A stretch of DNA of 64,000 bases from Camellia lanceoleosa (Eukaryota > Streptophyta > Magnoliopsida > Ericales > Theaceae), in contig CM045762.1 in assembly GCA_025200525.1 (NCBI GenBank), forward strand, positions 84,535,893 to 84,599,892, given 5' to 3'. The notes beneath the pieces are model-generated. The model did no database searches and was not told the origin of the DNA. It saw nothing but the letters and a program-made list of their open reading frames with translations. Positions 21,121-32,538 of this stretch are shown here, in pieces. Made by a program: the position numbers and the translations under genes. Positions within the stretch are counted from its first letter, which is position 1. Each line of letters opens with the position of its first letter.

Positions 21121-21470
21121 CTTGAACCTTTTGAACCTTTGTTTTAGCTTCTTGAGGAAGCTTGAACCTTTTGAACCTTTGTTTTAGCTTCTTGGGGAAG
21201 CTTAAACCTTTTGAACCCTTGTTTTAGCTTCTTGGGGAAGCTTGAACCTTTTGAACCCTTGTTTTAGCTTCTTGTAGAAGCTTGAACCTTTTGAACCTTT
21301 GTTTTAACTTCTTGCGGAAACTTGAACCTTTTGAACCTTTGTTTTAGCTTCTTGAGGAAGCTTGAACCTCATGAACCTTTGCTCTAGCTTCTTGAGGAAG
21401 CTTGAACCTTTGCTCTAGCTTCTCCAAGAAGCTTGAACCTTTGCCCTAGCTTCTCCAAAAAGCTTGAACC
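21121..21470 (+). repeat. About 40-bp tandem array in the 3' LTR
   Basis: Counterpart of 860-1230, with about eight units and the same GAAGCTT-centred inverted repeats. Confidence 0.85.
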
Positions 21471-21482
21471 CTCTTGTTTCTC

Positions 21483-21490
21483 TATAAGAG
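21483..21490 (+). promoter_or_regulatory. Probable TATA box of the 3' LTR
   Basis: TATAAGAG, the same context as 1241 in the 5' LTR. Confidence 0.45.
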
Positions 21491-23085
21491 AGACCCTCCC
21501 TCTCCTTTAGAGAGGTTGAAAAAAAAAATTGTCTAAGGCACAAGGGTTGTATCTCTCTTTATATCTCTATATTTAGGCATAGAAAGTGTTGGTTCTTGAC
21601 CCCTTTGCACCACAACTCTTAAGGACACACCTCCACAATTGTTTTAAGGTTCTTGGAGGGTCTTGAGAGGTCTGAAAGGGCTGGTTTTTGGTCCAAAAAG
21701 CTGCTGTCTTTGCTGAGCTACAAGGGTAACTCATTTCCCTTGTTTTAAGCATTATCTTGATCCTTCTTTTAGCCTTACTTGAAAGCATTTTTGAGCTTCG
21801 GTGTAGACTGAAAAAAGTCTTATTTTGAGGCCCTTAACATGTTTGTTTAAGATCATTTTTCTGTTGGGGGTCATCTACCCTCTTGCATGCTTGTTTTGGC
21901 CTTGTTTTGTGCCATACCATAAGGCATTCAAGATAGTCTTTGCTTGGCCTTCCTACCACTGAAATCCAGTGAATTTTCAGTGGTGGTTTGGTGGTTTTGA
22001 GGGCCAAAATCAGATAGGGGTGACCCTCTCTCTTTTGGCCTTGTTTATTTGTAGATTTGGCCTTTCAAAGGAGCCCATATTCTCATACTTCCAAGCCTTG
22101 GTTCAGGCACTTTTTGGTGATTTTTGAGACCTGCCTAGGCTCTGTGCATGGTTTTTTTGGCCACCTTTTGTTTGCTTCTTGCATGTGTAGAGCAATTCCA
22201 TTCATAGCTTATCAAAGGAGCATGTCATTCTTGCATGTATTGACCATGTTTCAATGGGTTTTTGGTCATATTTTGGCATGCCATGATTCTTTTTTTGGCT
22301 GGTTTGGTGGCCCCTCACATGCTTCATAGGCTTGTAGTGTAAATCATGCTTACTAGCTCACATTGCATGTTGTTTTGGCCCTCTATTCTAGCACCTTTTG
22401 GCCACACTCCAAACATGTTTTGTTCATATTTTGGGCTGTCTTAGCTCTATTTTTAGGCCTCTTGGTCGATTGGTGCTTGCCATGCATGGTTGTAGTGTAA
22501 TAGCCTTGCTTACCTTTGAGATTTTGGGTCTCTTGCATGTGTTGCTTGAGGCATTTTAGTGTTTTGGCATCATTGAATATGATATTTTAGAGTTTATAGG
22601 TGTGCCATATTCTCATGTTTATCATGCCTTCAATGTGTTTGAGAGTTGTGCTTTTATACCCCATTTGTAAGCCATTGCATGAGCTTCATTTTGGTGCATG
22701 TCAAGCCATCATTTTAGCTCATTTTGCCACTGTTTTGGACCTGCATAAGGTCTGTTAGAAGTTGGTTTGGTCATTTGGGCATTGCTTTGCATACTTCTAG
22801 TGTAATGCATTTCACTAGTTTCGGTATTTGGGCCATCTAGCATGCATTGTGTGAGGTGTTTGCATGATTCGGGACCATCTTGCATGTCATTTCAGAGCTG
22901 AAAAATATGTGATTGTATGCCATATTTCATGCTTACCATGCTTTGGTGGAGTTGCACTTTGTGCCTTAGGTTTGGTCCCTTGCATTTGTACATGTTTGCA
23001 TGTGTGTTGTTGCTTCATTTTCATCATGTATGGCCACTGATTTGAGTGTGGCTGAGACCCATTCATTTTAGTTTAAGTCCATCCT

Positions 23086-23246
23086 GCATTATGTATGCCA
23101 TATCCATGTTGTCGCATGCTTGATCGTCGCATTATGTATGCCTTGTTCATGTCTTCGTGCATGTCCATCTTCGTATGTGCATTGCGTATGCCATATAGTT
23201 CATGTGCATTGAGTATGCCATTTTTAGTTCATAGCATTGTGTATGC
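23086..23246 (+). repeat. Five GCAT-N5-ATGC hairpins in the 3' LTR
   Basis: GCATTATGTATGC at 23086 and 23129, then GCATTGCGTATGC at 23179, GCATTGAGTATGC at 23206 and GCATTGTGTATGC at 23234. The stem GCAT/ATGC is constant and the loop varies. This segment falls in the part deleted from the 5' LTR. Confidence 0.7.
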
Positions 23247-25048
23247 TACTTGCATGTTTGCATATCATCCCTCGCATGCTAGCATGATTATGTTGCATTG
23301 CGTTTAGGGTTGCATGCTAGTCGTATTGTGTATGCCATGTATATTGCATTGTGTTTGGAATAGGGTTTAGTCCAAACACAGGAAACGAGGGACGTTTCGT
23401 ACTCCAAGTGACGAAACGTGCCTTGATTCTCGGTCGCCGACACTCCGGATTATCCATGATGGAGTTTAGGCCTTGTTGTGTTTATATGTGCATTCATTTT
23501 ACAACGAGTCGTGCAATCCGACTCCTCGGTCATCATGCATCGAGATGCGTGATTGGTGGCACGAAGATCGAGGACTACACTCGCTGGAGCTTGTGCAATG
23601 ATGGGAAGAGTGGTCATGTACACATATGTTGAAAATACTTTGCCATGCCCCTTTCTCGCTCTCTGTTGCGACAAAGCTGAAACCAAAGAAGAAAAAGCGG
23701 TCGGACCTTCGAGCTTTGTATGCGTTGTTCTGGGACCAGTTGCAAACAGAGGCAAATCGGGGTATCGCGATGGATTTCCCGACAAAGCGACTTGAGCATG
23801 CATGCATCCTTATCATTCGAAACAGAGCTGAGGCAGTCCATTTTGTTTAATTTGTATGCTAGTTTCCTTACTTACTTAGTTAATTCGTTAATTAATTAAT
23901 GTTGTGTAATAATTAGTTTAATTAGCTTAGATTAGCTAGTTTATTCTGTGCTATTCATTCGGACCCTCCGAGAGAGGGCAATGTTGTAATAAATGTGCGT
24001 GTGTGTGATGCATGTCTTCCAACCCCACGTCTTTCTCCCTTTTATTTACCAGCTTATGATGGTTAGTTTTAGGGCATGTTTCAATTAGCATCTATATGTT
24101 CGCATGTTTGCATTCATTCATCTGTATTGCATGCACCGGGCTCGGCGCATTATGCTAACTGCATTGTATTTCAATTTCAAGTTGAATCTATGTATCGATT
24201 GTTGCATCTCATATGTGATCTTAGAATAGCCGAGCCTATTCTAGTTGCATTTTTGCATGTGTTGTATTAGGCATTTCAGCATAGTTAGGATTCATGCATG
24301 ATTCTAAATTAGCTTCTCTCTTTGGCTTGGAGTACTTGGTAAGTATTTATGCTTTAGCATCTTTGCATGCATGTGAGTGACTGCCATGATAGCATGCTTA
24401 CCATGAGGCTATTTGCTTATGTGATATAACTGCCTGAATGCTTATGGGTGAAGGGTGGGTTGCTTGAATTGGAATAATTCGTCGAAACCCGTGTTTTAGC
24501 CTACTTGCGAGTAGCAAACTTCAATCCATTTTCAAAACAAACGGATATGCGATGCTTTGTTCCAACTTAGGCAATCTAGTCTATACTTGTATGCTGTGCG
24601 CATCACATAGTAATTCTAGGTTAATAACCGGAATAAGAGCACATGTGTTTTCAAAAACTCGATATCATGCTTAGTAGTGGTCGATCTTTGATCAGGCGAG
24701 CGGGGATGCTCATGAAAAGACCTTCCCCAATCGTACCCAAGTTCCCGAGTCGAGGCAACTTTGGTGATGACGGACACGTGGCCTTAGGCACGAGTCAGGG
24801 TTTCCTAAATTCCCCCAAAATAAAATATTTAAGTGGCGACTCTGTATCTGGCAAAGCAGTCCATGTTTGGCATTTCTTTCTAAAAATCAGTTTTTCAAAA
24901 CGATTTGCCGGATTTGGACTCTTTGGTGATTTATCGATCTTGCATTGCATTTTGTGAAATTAGATTCAGAACCGTGACATTGAGTCCGAACTGTAGTAAG
25001 CCCAATGAACAAAACGGGATTCTCCCGGGACGCTCGGGGACGTCTACA

Positions 25049-25053
25049 CCAGG
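25049..25053. repeat. Target site duplication, right copy, of the giant LTR element
   Basis: CCAGG, matching CTAGG at 157-161 at four of five bases. Confidence 0.65.
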
Positions 25054-25138
25054 CCGCGTGGCAACCGCGTTTTGCGAAAAACGAGAACGACGCAGGAGAG
25101 TTGTATATGTAATATATATATTTGTTGACTGACCGTTG

Positions 25139-25175
25139 ATTGATATATATATATATATATGCTATATATATATTT
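25139..25175. repeat. AT microsatellite
   Basis: GATATATATATATATATATG followed by a second TA run; simple repeat. Confidence 0.9.
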
Positions 25176-25476
25176 TTGATGCCATTTATCACTATCATTT
25201 TCCTCCTCCTTCTCCAGATTCTGAGCCATAATTTCCTTTTGGTAATGTTACAGGGGGAGAAAAATTATATGATGTTATGTATTATGGTATTATTTTCAAA
25301 CTAATCTGATGTTATCTTAATCTCATATCATGTCTCTAATTAAAACTTATTTATTACACATGTGCTAACCTATATATTTAGAAATGAATTCAGGGAGCAT
25401 GACTTGAGGGGGAGCTTTTCTTACTCCCAAATCAAATCAAAACATCATTGTGTGCCATCATTAAAAAGGGAGAGAT

Positions 25477-26467
25477 TGTTAGACTTATTTATTTTGATGA
25501 TTTATTTAGTAATGATGGTTCAAACAGCCTAGCACAGCAGCAGGCCAAAAGGTTCAAAAGGTTCAAGTGGAAGATGTTCAAATTAGTAATGATGGAAGTA
25601 CAACGGCTATAAACGGTTATAAAGGTTCAAAAGGCCAAAATGTTCAAAATGTTCAAGTGGAAGATATTCAAATTTGTAATGATGGAGTGGAAGATATTCA
25701 AATTGGTAATGATGGAAGTATAACGGCTATAAATTCAAATGAATACAACGGCTATAAACGACTATAATTTTCATTATATATACCAAAGCCTCTAATGTAA
25801 GCAAGTTACAAAAAAACCTGAAAATATTCTTTGATCTATAATCACTCACATCTATTCTCAGAAATTATACACTGAGCCTTATAGCTTTAAGCACATCTTT
25901 CCTGTGTGAGATTTACAGAAAAATCAAAGCTTCATTTTATATATCTATCTTTGAGGAATATTTATTGTAAGCTTTCTTTGAAAGCAAAAATACCATTTCA
26001 TCTTGTAAAAGTGTTGCAAACACTGTATTCTTGAAATCTTGAGAGTGATTGTGAATCACCTAAGATTTGCAAGGATTTGGACTTGTGAAGTCTGTGTAAA
26101 ATCCGTGGAGAATTGCTCCATTTGTAAAGAGGTTGTTAGCACCCCTATGAAGTTAGAAGATAGTGGAAAATCTCAAGTGAAGCTTGAGGAGTGGACGTAG
26201 GCCAAGTTGAAGCCGAACCACTATAAATTTGTTTGCCTCTCTCTCCTTTATCTCTTTATTTTATTTTAAATTGCCATAGCTATATTTCACATTTTTACTG
26301 TGCTAAAATCATTAACTGACATAGTTGTTAAGACACTTATTTTAATTATTTTTTTTTCATTAATTATATTTATCTATTGTACTAGTCATAATTTTTATTA
26401 GGGTATTATTAATTTTAATTGTAAAAACCTAATTCACCCCCCCTCTTAGGTTGTCTTTTGGGTAACA
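25477..26467 (+). repeat. 3' LTR of the split Copia element
   Basis: 991 bp from TGTTAGACTTATTT to TTTTGGGTAACA, including the typical end text CACCCCCCCTCTTAGGTTG. A TATATATA box lies at 25775-25782. Around 25560-25740 there are about three degenerate copies of a unit containing GTGGAAGATATTCAAATT. Confidence 0.78.
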
Positions 26468-26537
26468 ATAAATGAGGGAAAAGGCTTGGAGGAGGTCATT
26501 GTGGATGGAGAAGAGTTAAAGAGGGGCAAGAGTGATG

Positions 26538-26545
26538 GATAGTAA
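26538..26545. repeat. hAT target site duplication, left copy
   Basis: GATAGTAA, identical to 30599-30606; eight bases is the hAT hallmark. Confidence 0.9.
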
Positions 26546-26804
26546 TAGGGGTGTCCGCGGTTCGGTTTGGGACGGTTTGTGGTTCGGTTTGGACCCGCCC
26601 GCATGTATGCGGTTTGGGAAAAAATCTACCCGCAACCGCCCACAATGCGGTTTGTGCGGTTAGGGTTCGCGAATGTGCGGGCAGTTTGCGGATTGAACTT
26701 TTTTTCCAAAAATTTATTTTTAAACCTTTTTTTTTCTCCCATTTTGTCAATCTTTATTTTGGACCTTTTTTCTCATATTTTCTAAAATGCTCCAACATTA
26801 ATAA

Positions 26805-27361
26805 TTAATGAATTAAAACTTGTAAAAAACTTATAAAATAAAAAACACAACAAATTCAATTCGTAACCTAAACAAATCATTTAAAATCTACATTCTATCA
26901 TTAACTTGTATTCATCATAAATTCATCATTCGTAACCCAAATAAAAAAAATCCTACATTGAAAATTCAACATTCATCATTCCTAACCCAAAAAAGAAAAA
27001 AAAAAAAAAAAATTCATTAACTTACATTCATCCAAAACCAAAACACAATTAAAAAAAAAATTGTTGTCAAACTTCATTCAATACAAACCCATGAAATAAA
27101 ATTAAACCATTTCTAAGATGTCAAACTTCATCTTCATGAACCACATCCAATTCAACTTTCACAAATTCCAATTCCAATTCCAATTCTAATTCCATGCATT
27201 TGGTTGATGAACCATACACAAAAACAAATTGAAAAAATATAAACTTTAATCTTCAATTATAGTAAGAAATGAAAAGATAAACAAATGTCTATATATTGCA
27301 TCTCAATATAGTAAGAAAATGTGTTGAGTATATGAAAAAATTACCAATGAGCAAATGGATA
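26805..27361 (-). other. 3' untranslated region of the hAT transposase gene
   Basis: AT-rich, with poly-A runs and repeated ATTCATCATTC motifs. No coding text was seen. Confidence 0.5.
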
Positions 27362-29618
27362 TTAGACATCAATTATAGCATCAACATTATACGTTGAAGT
27401 TGAAGATGAGCTTGACTCCAAAGTACCTAATTAGAAGTCAACAAGAGAAGATTAATAAAACTTACATTAGAAAATGAATAGTACAAATAAAAATAAAGAT
27501 AAATAAATTCCCATTTACCCGAGTCATATTGCTCAAATTCTTCCACATCATCCATTGCCTTTCGAAGAGAAATTGGAAGGTTGCTTCGAAGCCAATTTTG
27601 AGTACATACAAGAGCTTCAACCATAGAAGGCGAGAGTGAACCACGAAATGGGTCAAGAATACGCCCTCCCGTACTAAAAGCCGACTCCGATGCAATGGTA
27701 GAAATAGGCATGGCCAACACATCCCTTGCAAGTTGTGATAACACCCTATATTTGGTTGCATTCACCTTCCAATAATCCAAAATCTCAAATGTTTGATTCT
27801 TTGCAAAATGTTCAACATTGGATAAATATTGTTCCAATTCCGACTTAGATCCACTAGTGCATCGCCCCTCCAAATAGGAATTAAATTGGGAGTCAACTAA
27901 AGAATAGGGATCATCATCATCATCATCATCTTCCACTATATTCACAACTTCACTCACACTTGGAAGTTTCTCATTTGAAGGATAAAGTGTGACATAATGG
28001 CTATACAAACGACTCAAGCAACTCTTAACCTTTTCTACCATCTCTTCCACCTTCCTATTATCTCCAAGAAATAAATTGGAAAAACAAAACTCCAAGTATG
28101 TCATTTTTTTGGTAGGATCAAGAATCACCGCAACATACAACAACAAATTGATTTTACTTCCATGCCCCCAATACTTGCTAAACTTTAGCTTCATAGTCCT
28201 TGCCATTGTGCTCAAAGTATCATCCTCCTCCAAAATTAATTGGTTAATTTTGCTTTCAATAACAAACATCTCTTTGTAAAAAGCATTGGAAGTAACAAAG
28301 AGAGACCGCGAAAATTTCTTAGTTGCAACATAAAATAATTTTAGAAACCTCAAAAAATTCTACACTTTTTCCTATCCAACTCATTCGGACTTCTTCTTAT
28401 GCCACCATCAACATCCTTGAAATAAGGTTCAAAGTTGGAATCCACAAACTTTAATCGGTTAAAAGCCTTCTCATGCTTTTCGGCGGCCTCTAACATCAAA
28501 TAGGTAGAGTTCCACCTAGTTGGTACATCTAGGCATACAATTGCTTTTGAATCAAGTTTAAGTGCGGCCGCACACTTCTTAAAAATATCATGCCTTTGAG
28601 GAGAAGACCTCACATATCTCATCGCAAGTCTAATGTTGGCAATAGAATCATCCATTTCTTTCAACCCATCACTCACAACGAGATTAAGAATATGTGCACA
28701 ACAACGCATATGAATAAACTCATGTTGCAAAATAGTCCCCTTCCAATCTTTGGTTATCGTTTTCAAATATTGAATGGTAAGATTGTTAGAACTAGCATTA
28801 TCAACTATTAAGGTGAATATGCTATCAATGTTCCACTCAATCAAACACGACTTAATTTTTTGACCCAATGTTTCTCCTTTGTGATCCTTAACTTGTTGAA
28901 AATTTATGATTCTTTTTTGAAGTTTCCAGTTATCATCAATGAAATGAGCAGTCAAACACATATAACACAAATTCTGAATAAATGTCCAAGTGTCCGTAGT
29001 AAAGCAAATTCTACGACCCTTCATGGCCTTCTTTAACTTATCCTTTTCATTCTTGAATATATTGAGCGCTTCTCTAGATATGGTTTGACGAGAGGGAATT
29101 GGTGTGAATTTGGGTTGCATGACATTACAAAATCTTCTAAACCCAACACCCTCCACAAATCTAAATGGCAACTCATCAATGACTACCATCTCCGCAAGAG
29201 CCCTTTTACAAGTATCAAAATTAAAAATTGTTGCTACAACCTCAACACCCTCTTCATTTTGTTTCGATTTAAGATTTAGTGTTTGTTGACCATCTGTATC
29301 CCTATTTGGATATTCTTTACAATTGGGTGTATGACTCCTCAAATTACTAGTCCCATGAGTTCTAGAGTCAGCCATATACTCTTTCTTACAATATTTACAT
29401 ACGGCTTTACGCTTCCCATCGGTCCCTACCACCTTGTCAAAATGATCCAAAACTGTGGATGGTGCTCTCCCCCCTCCACTTTCACTCTTTCTCTTTGGGG
29501 GTTTAGGAGGCTTAGGTTCAAGTTCAGGTTCGGGTTCGACTAAGAGAGGATTCATTTGAGAATTAGAGGATTCCGGAGGTACAAGATTGATTGCGGGAGA
29601 TTGAATACTATCCTCCAT
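27362..29618 (-). CDS. hAT transposase (one frameshift, one intron near the end)
   Basis: It starts at an ATG (29618). After an acidic, Pro-rich tail comes a BED zinc finger (C74, C77, H96, C100), then the catalytic region with CFTTDTWTF, a second Asp in LIVDNASSNN, CAHILNLVVSDGL and VPTRWNSTYLML. The C-terminal hAT dimerisation domain includes ASESAFSTGGRILDPFRGSL. The frame breaks once near 28355, in a run of T on the coding strand, consistent with a single lost base. A GT-AG intron (27518-27427) precedes a short last exon (27426-27362) ending in TAA and encoding a Ser-rich tail. An Asp run of about seven codons (near 27915) comes from a CAT repeat. It would cut and join the element ends in the nucleus. 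Confidence 0.87.
27427..27518 (-). other. Last intron of the hAT transposase gene
   Basis: Donor TCGG|GTAAAT and acceptor TAATTAG. A Gly codon spans the junction, and the downstream exon is open to a TAA at 27362-27364. Confidence 0.65.
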
Positions 29619-29629
29619 TTAAACTGAAT

Positions 29630-30065
29630 TACAAAAATACAGTCACAGAATCAATTTTACAGACACAGATTCAATTTTAATAACAGATTAGATTGAATTC
29701 CAAAATTATACAGACAGATTCAGATGTACCAAAATTAACATACAGATTCAGATTAATAAAATTAAGATCAACATACAGATTCAACATACAAAATTAATAA
29801 AATTAACATACAGATTCAAATTAAACATACAAAATTAATAAAATTCAGATTCAAATTCAAATTAAACATACAAAATTAATAAGATTAAGATTTCAGAATC
29901 AAATTAAGCATACAAAATTAATAAAATTCAGATTCAGATTCAAATTCAAATTAAACATACAAAATTAAAATTAAGATTCAAATTAAACATACAGATTTCG
30001 GAGGCCAAAACAACTAAGATCAAACAAAACAAATTCAGATTCAGATTCAGATTTCAGAATTAATA
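29630..30065 (-). repeat. AT-rich tandem-like repeats upstream of the hAT transposase
   Basis: CAGATTCAAATTAAACATAC and AAAATTAATAAAATT words alternate about ten times with variable spacing between the ATG and the right subterminal region. This is the likely promoter or 5' leader of the transposase gene. Confidence 0.7.
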
Positions 30066-30310
30066 AAATGAGAGAGTGAGGGAGACAGATTAGATCAGAG
30101 AGATATCTGATATATATATATATAAAACAACCATCAGGCCGAGAGAGAGAGAGATAGAGATTGAGAGAGAGAGTTTACCTGTGAGTAGATCGGCAGTGCG
30201 ATGATCGTTGCGATGAGATGAACAACGAGAGAGTGAGAGAGTGATCGGTGCAGAGATGAACCAAAGGGTGAGAGAGAGAGAGGCGACTGAGAGAGTGAGG
30301 GAGACGATTA
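30066..30310. repeat. GA-rich microsatellites in the hAT 5' region
   Basis: Several GAGAGA runs (30140-30175 and 30265-30305) and a TA run at 30110-30124. They lie between the AT-rich repeats and the right subterminal zone. Confidence 0.75.
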
Positions 30311-30598
30311 GATTTAGGGTTTTTTGTTTTGTTTGGTATAGTATAGATTAGGACCAAGTAAGTGAGATGATGATGGACGGTTAGATTTGTTTTGAAAAAA
30401 AAGATAATAATAATAATTAATTTAATGTGGGCGGGTTGGGCGGGTGCGGTTCAAACTCGCAACCCGCCCGTAACCCGAAATTTATATAAAATCCAAACCG
30501 GACCCTACCCTAATGTGTTTGCGAAACCGCTCACACGCGTGCGGTTCGAATCGGGTAGGGCGGTTTGGGCGGGTCGGATGACCCTATGCCTAGCCCTA

Positions 30599-30606
30599 GA
30601 TAGTAA
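30599..30606. repeat. hAT target site duplication, right copy
   Basis: GATAGTAA, matching 26538-26545. Confidence 0.9.
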
Positions 30607-31116
30607 TAGTGGTAGTGGTGTTTAGCGATGTTGGAGTTAAGGTGACAATGGTTGGGGAGGTATTGACAGCGAATGCAGTAGTTGATGGAGGTAGCAAGAG
30701 GGGAGGGGGCAATGACCAAAGGTAATAGGCTGGGAAGAAATGGCAGTCGACGATGGCGGAGTTAGAATTTATTGTTAGTGAGGTTAATCAATAGTCAATG
30801 CATTACACGAGTATTAACTTACTAAAAAAAATTAAAAATGTAAAAAGATAGAAATATCCATTTTATTTTTATTTTGAACTAAGGGCTAGTTTGGCATGTT
30901 ATAAAAAAGGTAAAAAATCAAAAAGTTACTAAAACAGCAAAATAATTATCACTATTCACAAATTAAAAATATAAAAAAAATAATTTACACAAAAAAAGTA
31001 CAATCCAACTTTACACAGGTAATGGTACTGAAGTGATTGGGAAAATTACATACATACACTTTGATGGTACAAATTACAAATTGGATATATATATATATTC
31101 ATTAAGTTTGAGGGTA
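30607..31116. other. Intergenic stretch right of the hAT element
   Basis: First about 170 bp of G-rich sequence with TGGTAGTGG-like words, which also occur left of the hAT and were one stretch before insertion. Then AT-rich sequence. No gene seen. Confidence 0.5.
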
Positions 31117-31437
31117 GTATTAGGCCTGTGGGGGCTCACCACATGTTCCATTTTGATAATCTGAACCATTCAATGTGTAAAAATCATCGAGTACTATATG
31201 TCTGAAAAAAATCAAGTTGATCGGATATGGATGACTATGTGATCAAATCAGATTTTTGTCATTCGTTTATTTTTCACCGTCCATTGTTTTCATACAAAAC
31301 TGTTTTGATCACATAGTTATTGATATCCGATCAATGTGATTTTTTACAAGCATATAGTATTCGACGAGTTCTACACATTGATCGGTTCGAATTATTGAAA
31401 TGGGACCCATGGTGGACCTCTACGGGCCCAATAGTAC
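31117..31437. mobile_element. Foldback (long inverted repeat) element
   Basis: The left arm (about 31117-31253) and right arm (about 31295-31437) are imperfect reverse complements over about 140 bp. For example, TTGATCGGATATGGATGACT pairs with the complement of AGTTATTGATATCCGATCAA. The loop is about 40 bp. No coding content. The family is unassigned, and no clear target duplication could be fixed. Confidence 0.7.
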
Positions 31438-31809
31438 CCGTGAAGCCTTATGCTATATATATATATGTTCTGAAGTTATCACCATTTGCAAGGCAATCTG
31501 TACTGTCCTTCAATCAACACTGTCACTGAGTTTATGACATAGGGGTAATAATGTAATTTTGTTATTTCATACAATATTTTAATACACATTTTTTTGTAAA
31601 AAGACAAAAAATTATCCCAAACACACATATTTTTTATATCTACTTTTCTCATCAAAAAGTCAAAAAGTGCACTTAGTTAGAACACCCCAAATAACTCTTA
31701 AGTTTTGAAAATGAATTATATATTAAAAAAATACTTTTTATGTTAAAAGTTGGCATCCTCTTACAATAATATATAATTTAGTGGGGTTATTTTGATGAAA
31801 TTTTAAAAT
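31438..31809. other. AT-rich intergenic stretch
   Basis: Short A/T runs and a TA microsatellite (31454-31465). No gene or repeat was recognised with confidence. Confidence 0.4.
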
Positions 31810-31818
31810 ATAAATTAT
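31810..31818. repeat. 9-bp target duplication of the Mutator-type MITE, left copy
   Basis: ATAAATTAT, identical to 37007-37015. Confidence 0.85.
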
Positions 31819-32533
31819 GGGCTAATTACATTAACGGTCCATATAGTTTGAGTCCTACATTATTTTGAACCATAACTTTTCAATTGTGACACATTTGACC
31901 ATAAATTTTGAATCTTGTTCCAAATAAGGATAATTGAAGATACCATTACTCAATTTCAATGACAAAATCATCAATTTGATAAAATATAATCTGATTTGAC
32001 AAAAATAAATGTCAAAAAAATATTTTTGAATTTTTAAAAAATATTTCTATCTACTAATGATAAAATTATGTAAAATTGATAATTTTTTTAGACATTTATT
32101 TATTTATTTTTATTACCAAATTAATTTTTATTATGTGTTTGGATTATTATCATGTAATAGGTGGTTATTTTTATTTTCATTAAATTAGTTTCTATTTTTT
32201 GAGAAGTCAAATATGACAACAACTTTGATATCATTATTAAACCAATCCATTAAATCAAAAAATCTAAAACTAAAAACATTTCATACATTAAATATATCGA
32301 TTACACACTAAAAGCCTAACAACCACTCATTACATGATTATCATCTAAACATATAATAAAAATTCATTTGGTAAAATAAATAAATAAATAAAATATTTAT
32401 TAATTTTACATAATTTTATCTTTGGTGGGTAGAAATTATTTTTAAAAATTCAAAAATATTTTTTGACATTTATTTTTGTCAAATTAGTTTATATTTTATC
32501 AAATTGACTACTTCACCCTTGAAATTAAGTAAT

Positions 32534-32538
32534 AGTAT
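32534..32538. repeat. Target site duplication AGTAT, left copy, of solo LTR 1
   Basis: Identical to 36881-36885. Confidence 0.9.

Larger units (their letters stand above)
162..25048 (+). mobile_element. Giant non-autonomous LTR element (gag only, Ogre/Tat-like), with a nested Gypsy
   Basis: The ends are TGTAGAC and GTCTACA. Two direct LTRs (162-2663 and 20414-25048), a primer site at 2669, a polypurine tract at 20398 and a near-perfect 5-bp duplication define the element. The tRNA-Arg-type primer site and multi-kilobase LTRs are typical of Ogre-like Ty3/Gypsy elements. The only coding matter seen is gag. There is no protease, reverse transcriptase, RNase H or integrase in its own strand or anywhere outside the nested insertion, so it would depend on proteins supplied in trans. 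Without the nested 10.2-kb element its internal region is about 7.5 kb. Solo LTRs of the same family lie at 32539-36880 and 38610-42027. Confidence 0.8.
20414..25048 (+). repeat. 3' LTR of the giant element (about 4.6 kb)
   Basis: The full-length version of the LTR family. It contains AGACCACC motifs in the U3-like part (20810-21120), a 40-bp array (21121-21470), a TATA-like box (21483), a T/G-rich middle with GCAT/ATGC hairpins, and the conserved 3' part shared with 1405-2663. It ends GGACGTCTACA. Confidence 0.87.
25049..26467 (+). mobile_element. Right part of the split Copia element: internal 3' end and 3' LTR
   Basis: Internal sequence (25049-25460) holds an AT microsatellite and the phrase GAGGGGGAGCTTTTCTTACTC. 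It is followed by a purine-rich tract (TTAAAAAGGGAGAGAT, 25461-25476) and an LTR. The layout (GGGGGAG phrase, polypurine tract, LTR starting TGTTAGAC) is typical of plant Copia elements. The rest of the element lies left of position 162 and beyond the window. Confidence 0.75.
26546..30598 (-). mobile_element. hAT (Ac-like) DNA transposon, nearly complete
   Basis: The left end is TAGGGGTGTCCGCGG; the right end, read inward, is TAGGGCTAGGCATAGG. The 8-bp duplication is perfect. The subterminal zones are GC-rich with repeated GCGGTTCGGTTTGG and GGGCGGGT-like words in opposite orientations, the likely transposase binding zones. Inside is one transposase gene on the minus strand. The length of about 4.05 kb fits autonomous plant hAT elements. 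Confidence 0.88.

Noticed and set aside
23450..23850. Several overlapping ORFs of 75-117 codons in the 3' LTR
   Set aside because: They overlap on both strands, have no domains, and match LTR sequence elsewhere.
30889..31699. Possible MITE with ends near GGGCTAGTTTGGCATG and TTTGGGGTGTTC-like text
   Set aside because: The inverted ends agree only weakly and no target duplication could be matched.
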